Positions 53,411-62,124 of a stretch of DNA of 63,942 nt are shown piece after piece. Position numbers and translations under genes: made by a program. Under the pieces are notes generated by a model, which was not told the DNA's origin, made no database searches, and worked only from the letters and a program-made list of their open reading frames with translations. How positions within the stretch are numbered: the first letter of the stretch is position 1; each line of letters opens with the position of its first letter. Origin of the DNA: an uncultured Lachnospiraceae bacterium (GTDB taxonomy: Bacteria; Bacillota; Clostridia; Lachnospirales; Lachnospiraceae); NCBI GenBank assembly GCA_910579285.1, contig CAJTTT010000012.1, positions 37,773 through 101,714 of the forward strand, in the 5' to 3' direction.

Positions 53411-53512
53411 AACGGAGAATGCCGTTTTTCATGCATTCTCCCGCGTGAGACTTCGTGCTTCTTTGCGTCCTGTCCTATGGCGGGACGTCTGTTAGAAGCG
53501 CTTCTCACGCTG
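53411..53512 (-). repeat. Dispersed two-hairpin element, copy E
   Basis: GGAGAATGC/GCATTCTCC hairpin, then outer arms GTGAGA/TCTCAC, middle arms GTGCTTCT/AGAAGCGC and the GTCCTGTCC/GGCGGGAC tip. It sits between the lipoprotein stop (53513) and glyQS. Confidence 0.85.
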
Positions 53513-54148
53513 TTATTCGTATATGATATAGGAGAGTGAAGTCGTATCTTCCTCCTCCTGATTACTGATCTTCACGCTCTTTTTCCCCACAAAAGTAAGC
53601 TCCTGTCCGCTATGTGCGCTCTGGTTGATATAGAGCGTTCTACCGGGCAGATTGACAAGCATCTCCTCCCCGCTTCTTGTCTCCAAAATGAGCATCTGCT
53701 TCTTATCCCACTCTTCGATATAGCCGACCTCCGCCGCCTTTCCCTCTATTGAGACAAAGGGCACAGCCTCCAGCTCATAACCATCATCTGCCGCGCCGGC
53801 AAGCGTCCCCACATACAGAACTCTATTGTTAAATCCACTGTAATCCTCCGGCGATGCATAGACAAAATCCAGCGCTATTGTACCGTTCTTCTCCTCCGTC
53901 GCCTCCAGAGACACCTTCTTCTCCCCATTTTCCGCACAGTATTCTTCCACCCGCCCGGCAGCAAAACTCTCCAGATCCGCGATTTCGATCTGATAGTAGT
54001 TCTGATCCGCCTGCCCGACAATCCGATGTATGATTTCCCCTTCTTTGCCGAAAGACAACGTATTTATTTCCGGCGCCTGGTCCGTCCCGCATCCGGCAAG
54101 ATGCAGCGACATAACTGCCAAAGTCAGTATGATTGCTACCCTTCGCAT
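53513..54148 (-). CDS. Putative lipoprotein of unknown function
   Basis: 211 residues. Lipoprotein signal with lipobox LAGC (Cys20), then a beta-rich extracytoplasmic domain. The C-terminal part (TLYINQSAHSGQELTFVGKK) has the look of a small beta-barrel fold. No family is recognised. The ATG follows AGAGGA. The stop is directly at the edge of hairpin element copy E. It sits upstream of glyQS and 180 bases after recO. Confidence 0.75.
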   Translation of the reverse strand: MRRVAIILTLAVMSLHLAGCGTDQAPEINTLSFGKEGEIIHRIVGQADQNYYQIEIADLESFAAGRVEEYCAENGEKKVSLEATEEKNGTIALDFVYASPEDYSGFNNRVLYVGTLAGAADDGYELEAVPFVSIEGKAAEVGYIEEWDKKQMLILETRSGEEMLVNLPGRTLYINQSAHSGQELTFVGKKSVKISNQEEEDTTSLSYIIYE

Positions 54149-54190
54149 ATCTTTCCTCTCTATAAATAATTATTTCACTCCGCTGCCTTC

Positions 54191-54241
54191 GCCGCCGTGC
54201 ACATTCGCAATCCGCTGCTTCGCCGTTACTTGCTCATGTCG
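54191..54241. repeat. Degenerate dispersed repeat, copy 2
   Basis: GCCGCCGT, ATTCGCAATCCG, CTGC, TTACTTGCTCAT, TCGG, in the same order as at 51871-51920. It is in the gap between recO and the lipoprotein gene, again beside genes of a housekeeping cluster. Confidence 0.5.
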
Positions 54242-54328
54242 GGCTTTCGCCCTATAAATTTCAGCCGTCACATGCATCCGAAAGCAAGCTTTCGTCTGTC
54301 AGTGCCAGCAGAAATTTGCACGGCTCAA

Positions 54329-54991
54329 TCATGTTCCATCATACAAGATATTCTCCACAATTTCAAGACTTTTAAACGGGCGGTCGACATATCGGCGGCG
54401 GTAGTCATCGGCGATTTCTTTCAACTGCGCGAGAACAAGCGGCGTCACGGTGAAAGTGTAGAGTTTTTCAACCGTGGTTTCCATGATATAATTGACCGCG
54501 TAACAGGTAGATTCCTCCCATACCCCCTCCTTTGGCATACCCGGGAACTCCCCGCTTAGCACCATAGCCTTCATTTCAAATATGTACCGCACCAGCGCAT
54601 TGGAAAGTCCCTCGTGCATAAGTGCACGCAGGGACTGGTAGAGGAGCTTCAGCATCTCCTTCTCATCATTGTTCTCTCTCGTGTAATAATCCATGACTTC
54701 AAGAAAGTACATACCGTAAAAAGCGCCCTCATAATCTTCCCGAAGTCCTTCAAAATAATTCGTAACCTCAGCCTCCATCACATTGTAGGAGGTTCTTCCC
54801 TCATATAGCTTAAACGTGCCAAAACAGAACGGGTTGGTTGCCGCCAGAAGCTTGCTGTTCTGTTTTCTGGCTCCTCTGGCGAAGGCTGAGATCTTTCCCC
54901 TCTCCTTTGTCAAAAGTACAACCCTTCTGTCAAAATCATTCATCGGTTCAGCCTTTAAAACCATCCCCGTAATCTCTGTAATCCCCTGCAT
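54329..54991 (-). CDS. recO: DNA repair protein RecO
   Basis: 220 residues. RecO helps RecR load RecA on SSB-coated DNA. An N-terminal OB fold (ITGMVLKAEPMNDFDRRVVL, GKISAFARGARKQNSKLLAA) is followed by a helical domain. The CxxC...CxxC zinc site of many RecO proteins is not visible here. ATG 54991 follows GAGGAG; it lies inside the end of the small upstream gene, which overlaps it by 44 bases. Confidence 0.93.
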   Translation of the reverse strand: MQGITEITGMVLKAEPMNDFDRRVVLLTKERGKISAFARGARKQNSKLLAATNPFCFGTFKLYEGRTSYNVMEAEVTNYFEGLREDYEGAFYGMYFLEVMDYYTRENNDEKEMLKLLYQSLRALMHEGLSNALVRYIFEMKAMVLSGEFPGMPKEGVWEESTCYAVNYIMETTVEKLYTFTVTPLVLAQLKEIADDYRRRYVDRPFKSLEIVENILYDGT

Positions 54992-55115
54992 GAGAACGCT
55001 CCTCTGACTGCTCGGTCCCTTCCCGCTCCTCTTGTCTTGCCGCATCTTTATAGGCCAGAAAATCCTCGATTTTCCCCGTTGCCATAAACTGCTCCCAGTA
55101 ATTTAATCCCTTCAT
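54948..55115 (-). CDS. yqzL: Small YqzL-like protein between era and recO
   Basis: 55 residues, read directly from the DNA: it starts MKGLNYWEQFMATGKIEDFL and continues AYKDAARQEEREG, resembling YqzL, the short protein of unknown function found between era and recO in Firmicutes. The usual YqzL is nearer 45 residues; this one runs on, and its last 14 codons overlap recO. GGGGGC precedes the ATG. Confidence is moderate because of its small size. Confidence 0.65.
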   Translation of the reverse strand: MKGLNYWEQFMATGKIEDFLAYKDAARQEEREGTEQSEERSHAGDYRDYGDGFKG

Positions 55116-55174
55116 CTTACGCCCCCTGATCCTTTATCAATCACAACACTTAGGGTTCGCAGATTTGTATGATT

Positions 55175-56164
55175 CTATTCTGTATCGCCGGGATTATAAC
55201 CAAAATTTTTGAGCAGATAATCGCTGTCCCGCCAGTCCTTTTTTACCCGCACCCAGAGCTTTAAATTCACCTGATTTTCCACCAGCTCCTCGATATCCCT
55301 GCGCGCCAGGGAACCGATCTTTTTCAGCATCGCTCCCTGTTTCCCTATGATAATTCCCTTGTGGGAATCTTTCTCGCAGACAATGGTGGCCTCTATGTCC
55401 ACAAGCTTCTTTTTAAACTTCATCTGCTCGATGGTGACGGCGATGCCGTGGGGAATCTCCTCCTCCAGACACCGCAGCGCTTTCTCGCGGATCAGTTCCG
55501 CCACAATCTGCCGCACCGGCTGATCTGTCACCGTGTCTTCATCATAAAACGGTTCCCCGTAAGGCAGATACTTCATAATACAGTCGATCAGTATCTGCAT
55601 CCCATCTTTTTTCAGCGCGGATACCGGCACAATCTCCGCAAAATCAAGTTCTTTTCTGTAAGCGTCGATGTAGGTGAGAAGCATCTCCTTCTTCACCGTA
55701 TCAATCTTGTTAATCACAAGAATAACAGGTGTTTTTGTTTTCTTCAGCTCCTCGATGATATGTTTCTCTCCCGCCCCTATGTAGTCTGACGGCTCCACCA
55801 GCCAGAGAATCACATCCACTTCGGACAACGTCCGCTCTGCCGCATCCACCATGTAATCACCCAGCTTATTCTTTGCCTTATGGATGCCCGGCGTATCCAG
55901 AAACACGATCTGTCCTTCCTCACAGGTGTATACGGTCCTGATCCTGTTTCTGGTCGTCTGCGGTTTTTTTGATGTAATAGCGATCTTCTGCCCGATCAAC
56001 GCGTTCATCAGCGTGGATTTTCCCACATTCGGCCTGCCGATCAGTGTGGCAAAGCCGGATTTCAGCTTCTGATTGTCCTGTCCGCTGCTCAGCATTCCCT
56101 CTTCCATATCCGTCTTCTGTTCCTTTTCCCTGTTATTATCAATATCACCCGTCATTTTATTCAT
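55175..56164 (-). CDS. era: GTPase Era with N-terminal extension
   Basis: 329 residues. Era is a ribosome-assembly GTPase that binds 16S rRNA. G1 GRPNVGKSTL, G3 DTPGIHKAKN, G4 NKIDTV, and a KH domain GIIIGKQGAMLKKIG are present. Ordinary Era starts about eight residues before G1; here about 35 extra charged residues precede it from ATG 56164, which overlaps the DUF4349 stop (ATGAATAA). Alternative internal starts at 56107 and 56095 cannot be excluded and would give a normal length. Confidence 0.94.
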   Translation of the reverse strand: MNKMTGDIDNNREKEQKTDMEEGMLSSGQDNQKLKSGFATLIGRPNVGKSTLMNALIGQKIAITSKKPQTTRNRIRTVYTCEEGQIVFLDTPGIHKAKNKLGDYMVDAAERTLSEVDVILWLVEPSDYIGAGEKHIIEELKKTKTPVILVINKIDTVKKEMLLTYIDAYRKELDFAEIVPVSALKKDGMQILIDCIMKYLPYGEPFYDEDTVTDQPVRQIVAELIREKALRCLEEEIPHGIAVTIEQMKFKKKLVDIEATIVCEKDSHKGIIIGKQGAMLKKIGSLARRDIEELVENQVNLKLWVRVKKDWRDSDYLLKNFGYNPGDTE

Positions 56165-57383
56165 CCTGCTCTCTCTGTTCTCTCTGCTCTCCGTCTGCAT
56201 CCTGTTCTGCATCAGTTTTCCGCTCTATGCCCGCCTGCTCCGCACCTTCCTTCTGATTCTTTTCGGACGCTTTTTCCTCCCTGTGTCTGCTCCAGACTTC
56301 CCGGACCATCTTTGCCAGTCTGCTGTGTCTCTCCCGCATTCTGCCCGCATAACGGCTTCTGATAAACCGTTTGATCATAGAGCGCAGAATAAGTATGATG
56401 ACCGCAATTGAAACCAGTCCCACAACAATATAGGGAATGTCGATCACCAAACCGATGGCAAAGTTCTGAATGCCGAAACCGATATCTTCCAGACTCTTCA
56501 CAAAGCCGCTCTCAATCCGCTGCCATACGGTAGCCTCCTGTGGTGCAGAATACTTGCGCACCTCCGTTAAGGCAAGCTCTACCGTGCTGTAGTCGATCTG
56601 ATTGTCATAGGTTCGAAGCTGAGACTCCATGCTCTCCAACTGGTAACGCACCTCGGAAAGCCGTGCCTCGATGGCGATGATATCCTCCACCGTCTCCGCC
56701 TTCTCCATCAGCGCAAGCAGCTTCTCCTGCTCTGTGAGAAGCGCTTTCTTGTGGCTCTCCAGATCCACATACTGTAAGGTGACATCCTCCACGTTCTCGG
56801 AACGGCTGGTTATATTGGTCTGCTCTCCCACCTGTGCCAGAAAACCGTCCAGCTTCTCCTTGGGTATCCGCGCCGTCACATTGGCACAGCGCTGCTTTAC
56901 CCTCTGGTCCTCCACATAATAGCTGTTCACATCATAGACCGAAATACTCTCTATGTAGCCGCCAAGCGCCTCCACCTGCTTTTGCATTCCCGGCACAAAG
57001 GTGTCAAAATCCTCCGTCTCCGCCAGGATGTTCACGGTCTTAATCAGCTTGCGTGAGGTTTCCGGCGCAGCCACTGCGCCCTGTCCCCCGCCTTCCTGCA
57101 CATATGTCTCCTCCGCCGCCGCGGCCTCATCCGCCATATCATAAGAAGCAGACTTGGCGCCGCTGCTTAAAACCGCACCGTCGTCATAAGCCGCACTATC
57201 GTAAGCATATTCTTCCGAGGCAGCCGCAGGTGCCGCGGCTCCCGTCTCAGAATATGTGGATTTAGATCCGCCGCAGGCAGTGATAACATATGCTATTATT
57301 AAAAGCACCGGCACAAACCGCAGTCTGACTCTCCTGTTCCTGTTTGCAACGTTCCCGCTCATCCCACTTTTCCTGCTCATCAT
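56157..57383 (-). CDS. DUF4349 domain lipoprotein
   Basis: 408 residues. A lipoprotein signal with lipobox ITAC (Cys37) and an Ala/Tyr-rich linker lead into the DUF4349 domain (about 110-320), whose long coiled-coil part contains EKLLALMEKAETVEDIIAIE and ARLSEVRYQLESMESQLRTY. A transmembrane helix (about 325-350) and a very charged cytoplasmic tail follow. DUF4349 proteins are membrane-bound with unknown function. ATG 57383 follows GGGAGG. It overlaps era by eight bases. Confidence 0.88.
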   Translation of the reverse strand: MMSRKSGMSGNVANRNRRVRLRFVPVLLIIAYVITACGGSKSTYSETGAAAPAAASEEYAYDSAAYDDGAVLSSGAKSASYDMADEAAAAEETYVQEGGGQGAVAAPETSRKLIKTVNILAETEDFDTFVPGMQKQVEALGGYIESISVYDVNSYYVEDQRVKQRCANVTARIPKEKLDGFLAQVGEQTNITSRSENVEDVTLQYVDLESHKKALLTEQEKLLALMEKAETVEDIIAIEARLSEVRYQLESMESQLRTYDNQIDYSTVELALTEVRKYSAPQEATVWQRIESGFVKSLEDIGFGIQNFAIGLVIDIPYIVVGLVSIAVIILILRSMIKRFIRSRYAGRMRERHSRLAKMVREVWSRHREEKASEKNQKEGAEQAGIERKTDAEQDADGEQREQREQDE

Positions 57384-57490
57384 TTTTTCCTCCCTTTCCC
57401 GCTAAGCATTTCTTGCCGATCAACAGTCTCTACATAACATACCTTTGAAGGAAAGAAAAAGTTGCATCTTTTTAAAATATCATGTGTTTT

Positions 57491-60412
57491 TTAATGCGTC
57501 AGATATTCCACGGAGCCAAAGATGTCCTTCTGTTCCTTGATCTTCTCCTCATTTCCCACTACGCACAGACAGTCATCCTCCATGAAAGCACGGATATGCG
57601 CCGCCAGTTTTCTGATCGTCCCTGCGTCAGTGGAGAGCAGTTCATCGCGCTCCTGCTGGGCTCTCTCAAAGGTAAAGCCCGTCATATAACCGGCCAGGGA
57701 ATAATTTCCCCTCGCTGCCGGCGTAAGCGGCATATCCATTGCACTGACCGCCCCTATGATATACTGTGTCATGGTGCGCTCGTCAGCCTCAAAAGCTTCC
57801 ACGAAATCCGCCGCCTTCTCATAGGTTTCAATTGTCTTCTCCAGATTGGGATCACGATAGGAGACAAAATAGCTTTCCCCGGTCTTCCCAAACTGACACA
57901 TGCAGCCGTAGGCGCCGCCCTTGACGCGCACCTGCATCCACAGATACTCATAACTCATCAAAACCTTGAGAACCCGGAGCGCTCCCGTGTAGGAAAATCC
58001 CTTCTTCGCGTAGTTGCCTGCCCGGCAGACATACTGAATCTGGGCGGAGCTCATCAGTCCCTCGTTCTTTTTCACGGGCTGCGGCACATACGGTTTCCCT
58101 TCCACCGGCTCCCTGTGAAGCTTCAACTTTAACGCTTCGATCAGCGGCTCAATCCCCGCAAGCCCTTCCCGCTGTGCCGTATAATCCACCATCAGATTCT
58201 CCGGCCGGAAAATACAGTGCACCAGCCGCTCCATGTTGGCGGAAAGTTCCTCCTTTTTCCCTTCAAAGTCTTTCTCAAGCCCTTCCAGCAAACGGTAGAA
58301 CGAAAGACCGTTCACCTGATCCATCAGATGCGCCTGTTTCGACAGATAAGATAACGCCTGTCCTGCCGCCAGGGAATGCCCCGCGGACATCATCTGCGCC
58401 TGTTTGTCGGAGCGGTTCTCGGCCACCAGCTCAAAAAGCCTCTTCGCGTCTGTATAGACCGATTCAGTCAATATCTCTGCCGCCAGATCAAATGCTTTCG
58501 GAAGGTTCTCATACAGCGTCTTTACCTTCAGATCAAAGGTCAGTTTATAATCAGACAGGTCATCCGCATTTGTGTAAACGTTTACCGCCGGCGCAATCCC
58601 GCCGGTCTGCAGATGAATCTCATGGTACAGTTCACTGTAGGAACGCTTTTCGGTGTCCACCAGACCGAGCATCACCTGCAAAAGGCCCACATAGGGGAAC
58701 AATTCCTCCGGCACCTGCCTCAGATCAAAGAGAAAGCGCAGATAACCGATGCCATTCGTATAGATCTCGTGGTACAGAAGCGTCGTATCGTTCACCCGAA
58801 GCTCCTCATTGCAGTAAGGTCTTGCCTTTTTCCCGATATCCTCCCTGGCAAGAAGCGGGATCTTTTTCAGATCCTCCTCCCTGTCCGGCTCCTCCTGATA
58901 GTCGGCAAGCGCCTTCGTCTCCGCCACAATTCCGGCAATCTCCTCCTGCGTCATCGCCGCCTTCTTCGCCGCAAGGCGGGCCGCCAGCGCCTTATCCCGT
59001 TTTCCTGTAAGCCCTTTCACAGGACGCACCACCACAACGCTCTTGTGGGTGTTTTCCAGCAGAAGATCCCTCAACATCTCCTCATAGTAAGCCGTCGAAA
59101 CCTCCCCCTTCAGGGCTTTGTAAGTCTCGTCCAGCTCCAGATAGTCAAAAGGCTTCCCATCATCATAAAGCCAGGTCTCAAACATCTGCAGGCCGTACAT
59201 CAGCCCCTTCGGGTAGGAACCGTAATCCGCCTCCCGGTATCTGAACTCATCGTGGTTCAAAGCCGCTCTCAGCGCCTTCTTCTCCACGCCGTCCTCAAAA
59301 AGACTCTGAAGGGTCTGTTCAATCAGCTTGACGAAGGCTTCCCTCTGGTCTCCCTCCGCATTTTTCGCCACAATGGAAAAATAGGGCTGTTTCACGTCCG
59401 CCTCGTAAAAACTGCTGATATCCGTACCGATTCCGGCATCCAGAAGCGCCTTTCTGACAGGCGCGCCGGGTGCGCCTACCACCGCGTCCGCAAGCGCCTG
59501 AAATCCCACGCTCACCTTTCGATCCAGATTTTCTCCGAGAGAGACATTGTAGGAAAGATAGGTGTTCCCCTCCTCAGGTTCGCTCTCCATGATCGGGTAT
59601 TCCTTCTCCACAAGCGCCATCTCCTGGAACGGCGGCTCTGCGGCCGGGGCGGAATCCACCGAAAGCGCCTCGTATCTGGACAGATACTCCCTGTCAAGAT
59701 AGGCAAGCCGCTCCTCCATATCCATATCCCCATAGAGATAGATATAACTGTTGGAGGGATGATAATATTTCTGATGAAAAGCCAGAAAATCCTCGTAAGT
59801 GAGCTCCGGAATCACGTCCGGGTCTCCCCCCGACTCCACCGCATAGGAGGTATGGGGATAAAGGGAGTTCATAATCTCCCGGTACAGCACATCATCCGGG
59901 GAGGAAAAAGCCCCCTTCATTTCATTGTAGACCACGCCGTTGATCGTCAGCTCATCGTCCGCGCTCTCCAATTCGTAGTGCCACCCCTCCTGTCTGAAAA
60001 TTTTCTCCTCGTGATAAATATTCGGATGAAGCACTGCGTCCAGATACACGTCCATCAGATTCTTAAAATCCTTGTTGTTGCAGCTCGCCACAGGATAAAC
60101 CGTCTTATCGGGATAAGTCATGGCATTTAAGAACGTGTTTAAAGACCCTTTGGCAAGCTCGATGAAAGGGTCTTTGACCGGGTATTTCTCAGATCCGCAC
60201 AACACCGTGTGCTCGATGATATGCGCCACCCCCGTGCTGTCCTTTGGCGGCGTGCGGAAACCGATATAGAACACCTTGTTTTCATCATCATTGGAAAGAA
60301 GCGCCACCCGCGCCCCTGTTTTATTATGTTTCAAAAGATAGCCGTCCGACTTAAGCTCCTCAATCCGCTGTTTCGAAATGACGGTATACGCCTGTAAGTT
60401 TTCTAAATTCAT
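57491..60412 (-). CDS. M16C insulinase-family metallopeptidase, presequence-protease-like
   Basis: 973 residues, the usual length. The inverted zinc motif HIIEH is at residues 64-68 (GVAHIIEHTVLCGSEKYPVK), followed by a distal Glu region NGVVYNEMKGAFSSP. Both M16 halves and the M16C linker are present, as in PreP/Cym1-type proteases that degrade short peptides. No signal peptide, so it is cytoplasmic. GAGGAG precedes the ATG. Upstream of the DUF4349 gene by 107 bases. The plus-strand frames through this gene are shadows. Confidence 0.95.
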   Translation of the reverse strand: MNLENLQAYTVISKQRIEELKSDGYLLKHNKTGARVALLSNDDENKVFYIGFRTPPKDSTGVAHIIEHTVLCGSEKYPVKDPFIELAKGSLNTFLNAMTYPDKTVYPVASCNNKDFKNLMDVYLDAVLHPNIYHEEKIFRQEGWHYELESADDELTINGVVYNEMKGAFSSPDDVLYREIMNSLYPHTSYAVESGGDPDVIPELTYEDFLAFHQKYYHPSNSYIYLYGDMDMEERLAYLDREYLSRYEALSVDSAPAAEPPFQEMALVEKEYPIMESEPEEGNTYLSYNVSLGENLDRKVSVGFQALADAVVGAPGAPVRKALLDAGIGTDISSFYEADVKQPYFSIVAKNAEGDQREAFVKLIEQTLQSLFEDGVEKKALRAALNHDEFRYREADYGSYPKGLMYGLQMFETWLYDDGKPFDYLELDETYKALKGEVSTAYYEEMLRDLLLENTHKSVVVVRPVKGLTGKRDKALAARLAAKKAAMTQEEIAGIVAETKALADYQEEPDREEDLKKIPLLAREDIGKKARPYCNEELRVNDTTLLYHEIYTNGIGYLRFLFDLRQVPEELFPYVGLLQVMLGLVDTEKRSYSELYHEIHLQTGGIAPAVNVYTNADDLSDYKLTFDLKVKTLYENLPKAFDLAAEILTESVYTDAKRLFELVAENRSDKQAQMMSAGHSLAAGQALSYLSKQAHLMDQVNGLSFYRLLEGLEKDFEGKKEELSANMERLVHCIFRPENLMVDYTAQREGLAGIEPLIEALKLKLHREPVEGKPYVPQPVKKNEGLMSSAQIQYVCRAGNYAKKGFSYTGALRVLKVLMSYEYLWMQVRVKGGAYGCMCQFGKTGESYFVSYRDPNLEKTIETYEKAADFVEAFEADERTMTQYIIGAVSAMDMPLTPAARGNYSLAGYMTGFTFERAQQERDELLSTDAGTIRKLAAHIRAFMEDDCLCVVGNEEKIKEQKDIFGSVEYLTH

Positions 60413-60476
60413 TTATGCTCCTCTCTCTACCTCATGCAAAATTAATATTCATTATACTCTATTTCTTTATTTTTAT

Positions 60477-61244
60477 CTATAGTTTCCCGAAAACACCGAC
60501 CTCCACGCGCTCCTTCCCTTTCCTGCTCACGCCTGTCTGACCGTAGAAAATAAATTTCCCGAATCCGCGCACGGTGACAGCGTCCTCCGCTTTCAACTGA
60601 CAGGAAAGGTTCTGCGTCTGTATGCCGTTTATAAAAATACGACCGTTATTAAATAAATCCCTGCTCTCTTCCCTGGATAAATTGTACACCTTGGAAATCA
60701 CGCCGTCGGCCCTTGGGGACGCCACCGTCACCGAAACCCGTTCCGGCTCTGCCTGTTCCAGCACGGTTTCCCCTTCCGCCCGCTTACAGACGACATTCGT
60801 ATGCCTCACCCTGTCCAGATTTTCCGCAATATAATCCGCGATGTTTTCATGGCAGAAAAGCAGGGCGCCCTTCTCTCTCACGAAAAAATCACCCACCACA
60901 TCGCGCTCAATTCCCAGATTCATCACCGCGCCGAGAAAATCCCTGTGAGTCAGGTTTTCCGCAAACTTAGGAGTCCTTGGCAGAATCTCCATGCGCACAA
61001 TGGGAAACGCTTCCTCGTAGCCCGGATCGCCGAATCGGATGATCTTTCTCTCGCACAGCGGCGCACCGCCCTCCATCCTGACCCCCGCGTAGGAAACCTC
61101 CCGCTCCACCGCGTAGTATGCCTGCTGTTCTGCCAGCCCCAGAAAGGGCGTGTATGTATATATGCTGCGGGTATACGACTTATCCGCCAGCTCAATCAGC
61201 CTCTTTTTTAACTGCTGTATGTCCTTTTCGTCCGTGACCGCCAT
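60477..61244 (-). CDS. ylmH: S4-domain RNA-binding protein, YlmH/RqcP2 family
   Basis: 255 residues. An N-terminal YlmH domain (KRLIELADKSYTRSIYTYTP, LTHRDFLGAVMNLGIERDVVGD) precedes an S4 domain (VYNLSREESRDLFNNGRIFI). Homologues work with RqcH in ribosome-associated quality control on the large subunit. ATG 61244 follows GGAGGAG. It lies 75 bases after the ABC permease gene and may be cotranscribed, though a functional link is not evident. Cell-division clusters normally hold this gene; here it is separate. Confidence 0.93.
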   Translation of the reverse strand: MAVTDEKDIQQLKKRLIELADKSYTRSIYTYTPFLGLAEQQAYYAVEREVSYAGVRMEGGAPLCERKIIRFGDPGYEEAFPIVRMEILPRTPKFAENLTHRDFLGAVMNLGIERDVVGDFFVREKGALLFCHENIADYIAENLDRVRHTNVVCKRAEGETVLEQAEPERVSVTVASPRADGVISKVYNLSREESRDLFNNGRIFINGIQTQNLSCQLKAEDAVTVRGFGKFIFYGQTGVSRKGKERVEVGVFGKL

Positions 61245-61319
61245 ATTTTCTCCTCCAAAATGAATCCACATTTTTGATCTGTTCCAGCCAATGCGCCTTT
61301 GGGTCACATGTAAATACCG

Positions 61320-62120
61320 TTACGACCCGCTCGACTGGTAATGCCTGACGCCGAATCGCCACAGCGCATAGGACGGCAGCAGAAACCAGACCGCCAGCAG
61401 CGGGACAAAGATCAAAAACAGGCTGCTGTCCCTGTCCAGAATATATAAAAGCGGATAATATTGTATCAGCGCATAGGGGATGAGAAAGGTTGTCACAAGC
61501 AGCGTCTTCTTCCCGTAGATGCTGACCGGGTATTTCCCGTACTCCCTCGCCCCGTCCGTGAGGACGTTCATAAACTCCAATCCCTCCAGTGTAAAAAAGC
61601 ACAGCGCGGCATGAATCAGAAACAGCCCTGAGAAAACGGCACATCCTCCAATCAGCATAAAAATAACTGTCGTAATTTTAAGAGGATTCCACTCCACGCT
61701 GCATCGGGATACCCCGTAACAGAACATAACCACCGCCTGCAGCATCCTGCCGATTCTCGTCAGCTCAAACTTGCTTCCCAGCACCTGCAATATCTCATTC
61801 CGGGGGCGTACCAGCACCTGATCAAAACTGCCAGTGCGCACCATTTCCGGGAAAAGATCGAACCCTCTGGCAAGCATTTCCGCCAGGGAAAATTCCAGAA
61901 GCACCACGGAAAAACAGAGCAGCACCTCGCTGTAGGTGAACCCACCCACCGACTGAAACCGCCGGAACATAAAATAAATCCCGAGAAACACGTTAAAGGA
62001 CACCAGAAACTGCCCCAGGGCCGTCAGAAAAAAGGAAGTCTTATACTGCATCGCGCTTCTTACATTGATCGACAAATAATGCCCATATAGCCTGACGGCG
62101 CCTTTCCGTTTTAACAGCAT
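61320..62120 (-). CDS. ABC-2 family transporter permease (DUF990/ABC2_membrane_6 type)
   Basis: 266 residues, about six transmembrane helices. VRPRNEILQVLGSKFELTRIG and YGKYPVSIYGKKTLLVTTFL are typical of the ABC2_membrane_6 family, which works as heterodimers with a second permease and a separate ATPase. ATG 62120 follows GGGAGG and is four bases after the upstream permease stop. The substrate is unknown; homologous three-gene units act as drug or lipid exporters. Confidence 0.9.
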   Translation of the reverse strand: MLLKRKGAVRLYGHYLSINVRSAMQYKTSFFLTALGQFLVSFNVFLGIYFMFRRFQSVGGFTYSEVLLCFSVVLLEFSLAEMLARGFDLFPEMVRTGSFDQVLVRPRNEILQVLGSKFELTRIGRMLQAVVMFCYGVSRCSVEWNPLKITTVIFMLIGGCAVFSGLFLIHAALCFFTLEGLEFMNVLTDGAREYGKYPVSIYGKKTLLVTTFLIPYALIQYYPLLYILDRDSSLFLIFVPLLAVWFLLPSYALWRFGVRHYQSSGS

Positions 62121-62124
62121 CGCC

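Noticed and set aside
51805..53512. T-box leaders for alaS and glyQS
   Set aside because: The conserved T-box sequence (AGGGTGG-ACCGCG type) is not found on the minus strand upstream of either gene.
58376..60130. Long open frame of 584 codons on the plus strand
   Set aside because: It lies wholly inside the M16 peptidase gene on the other strand, has low-complexity Arg/Leu/His composition and no family features; a shadow of the real gene.
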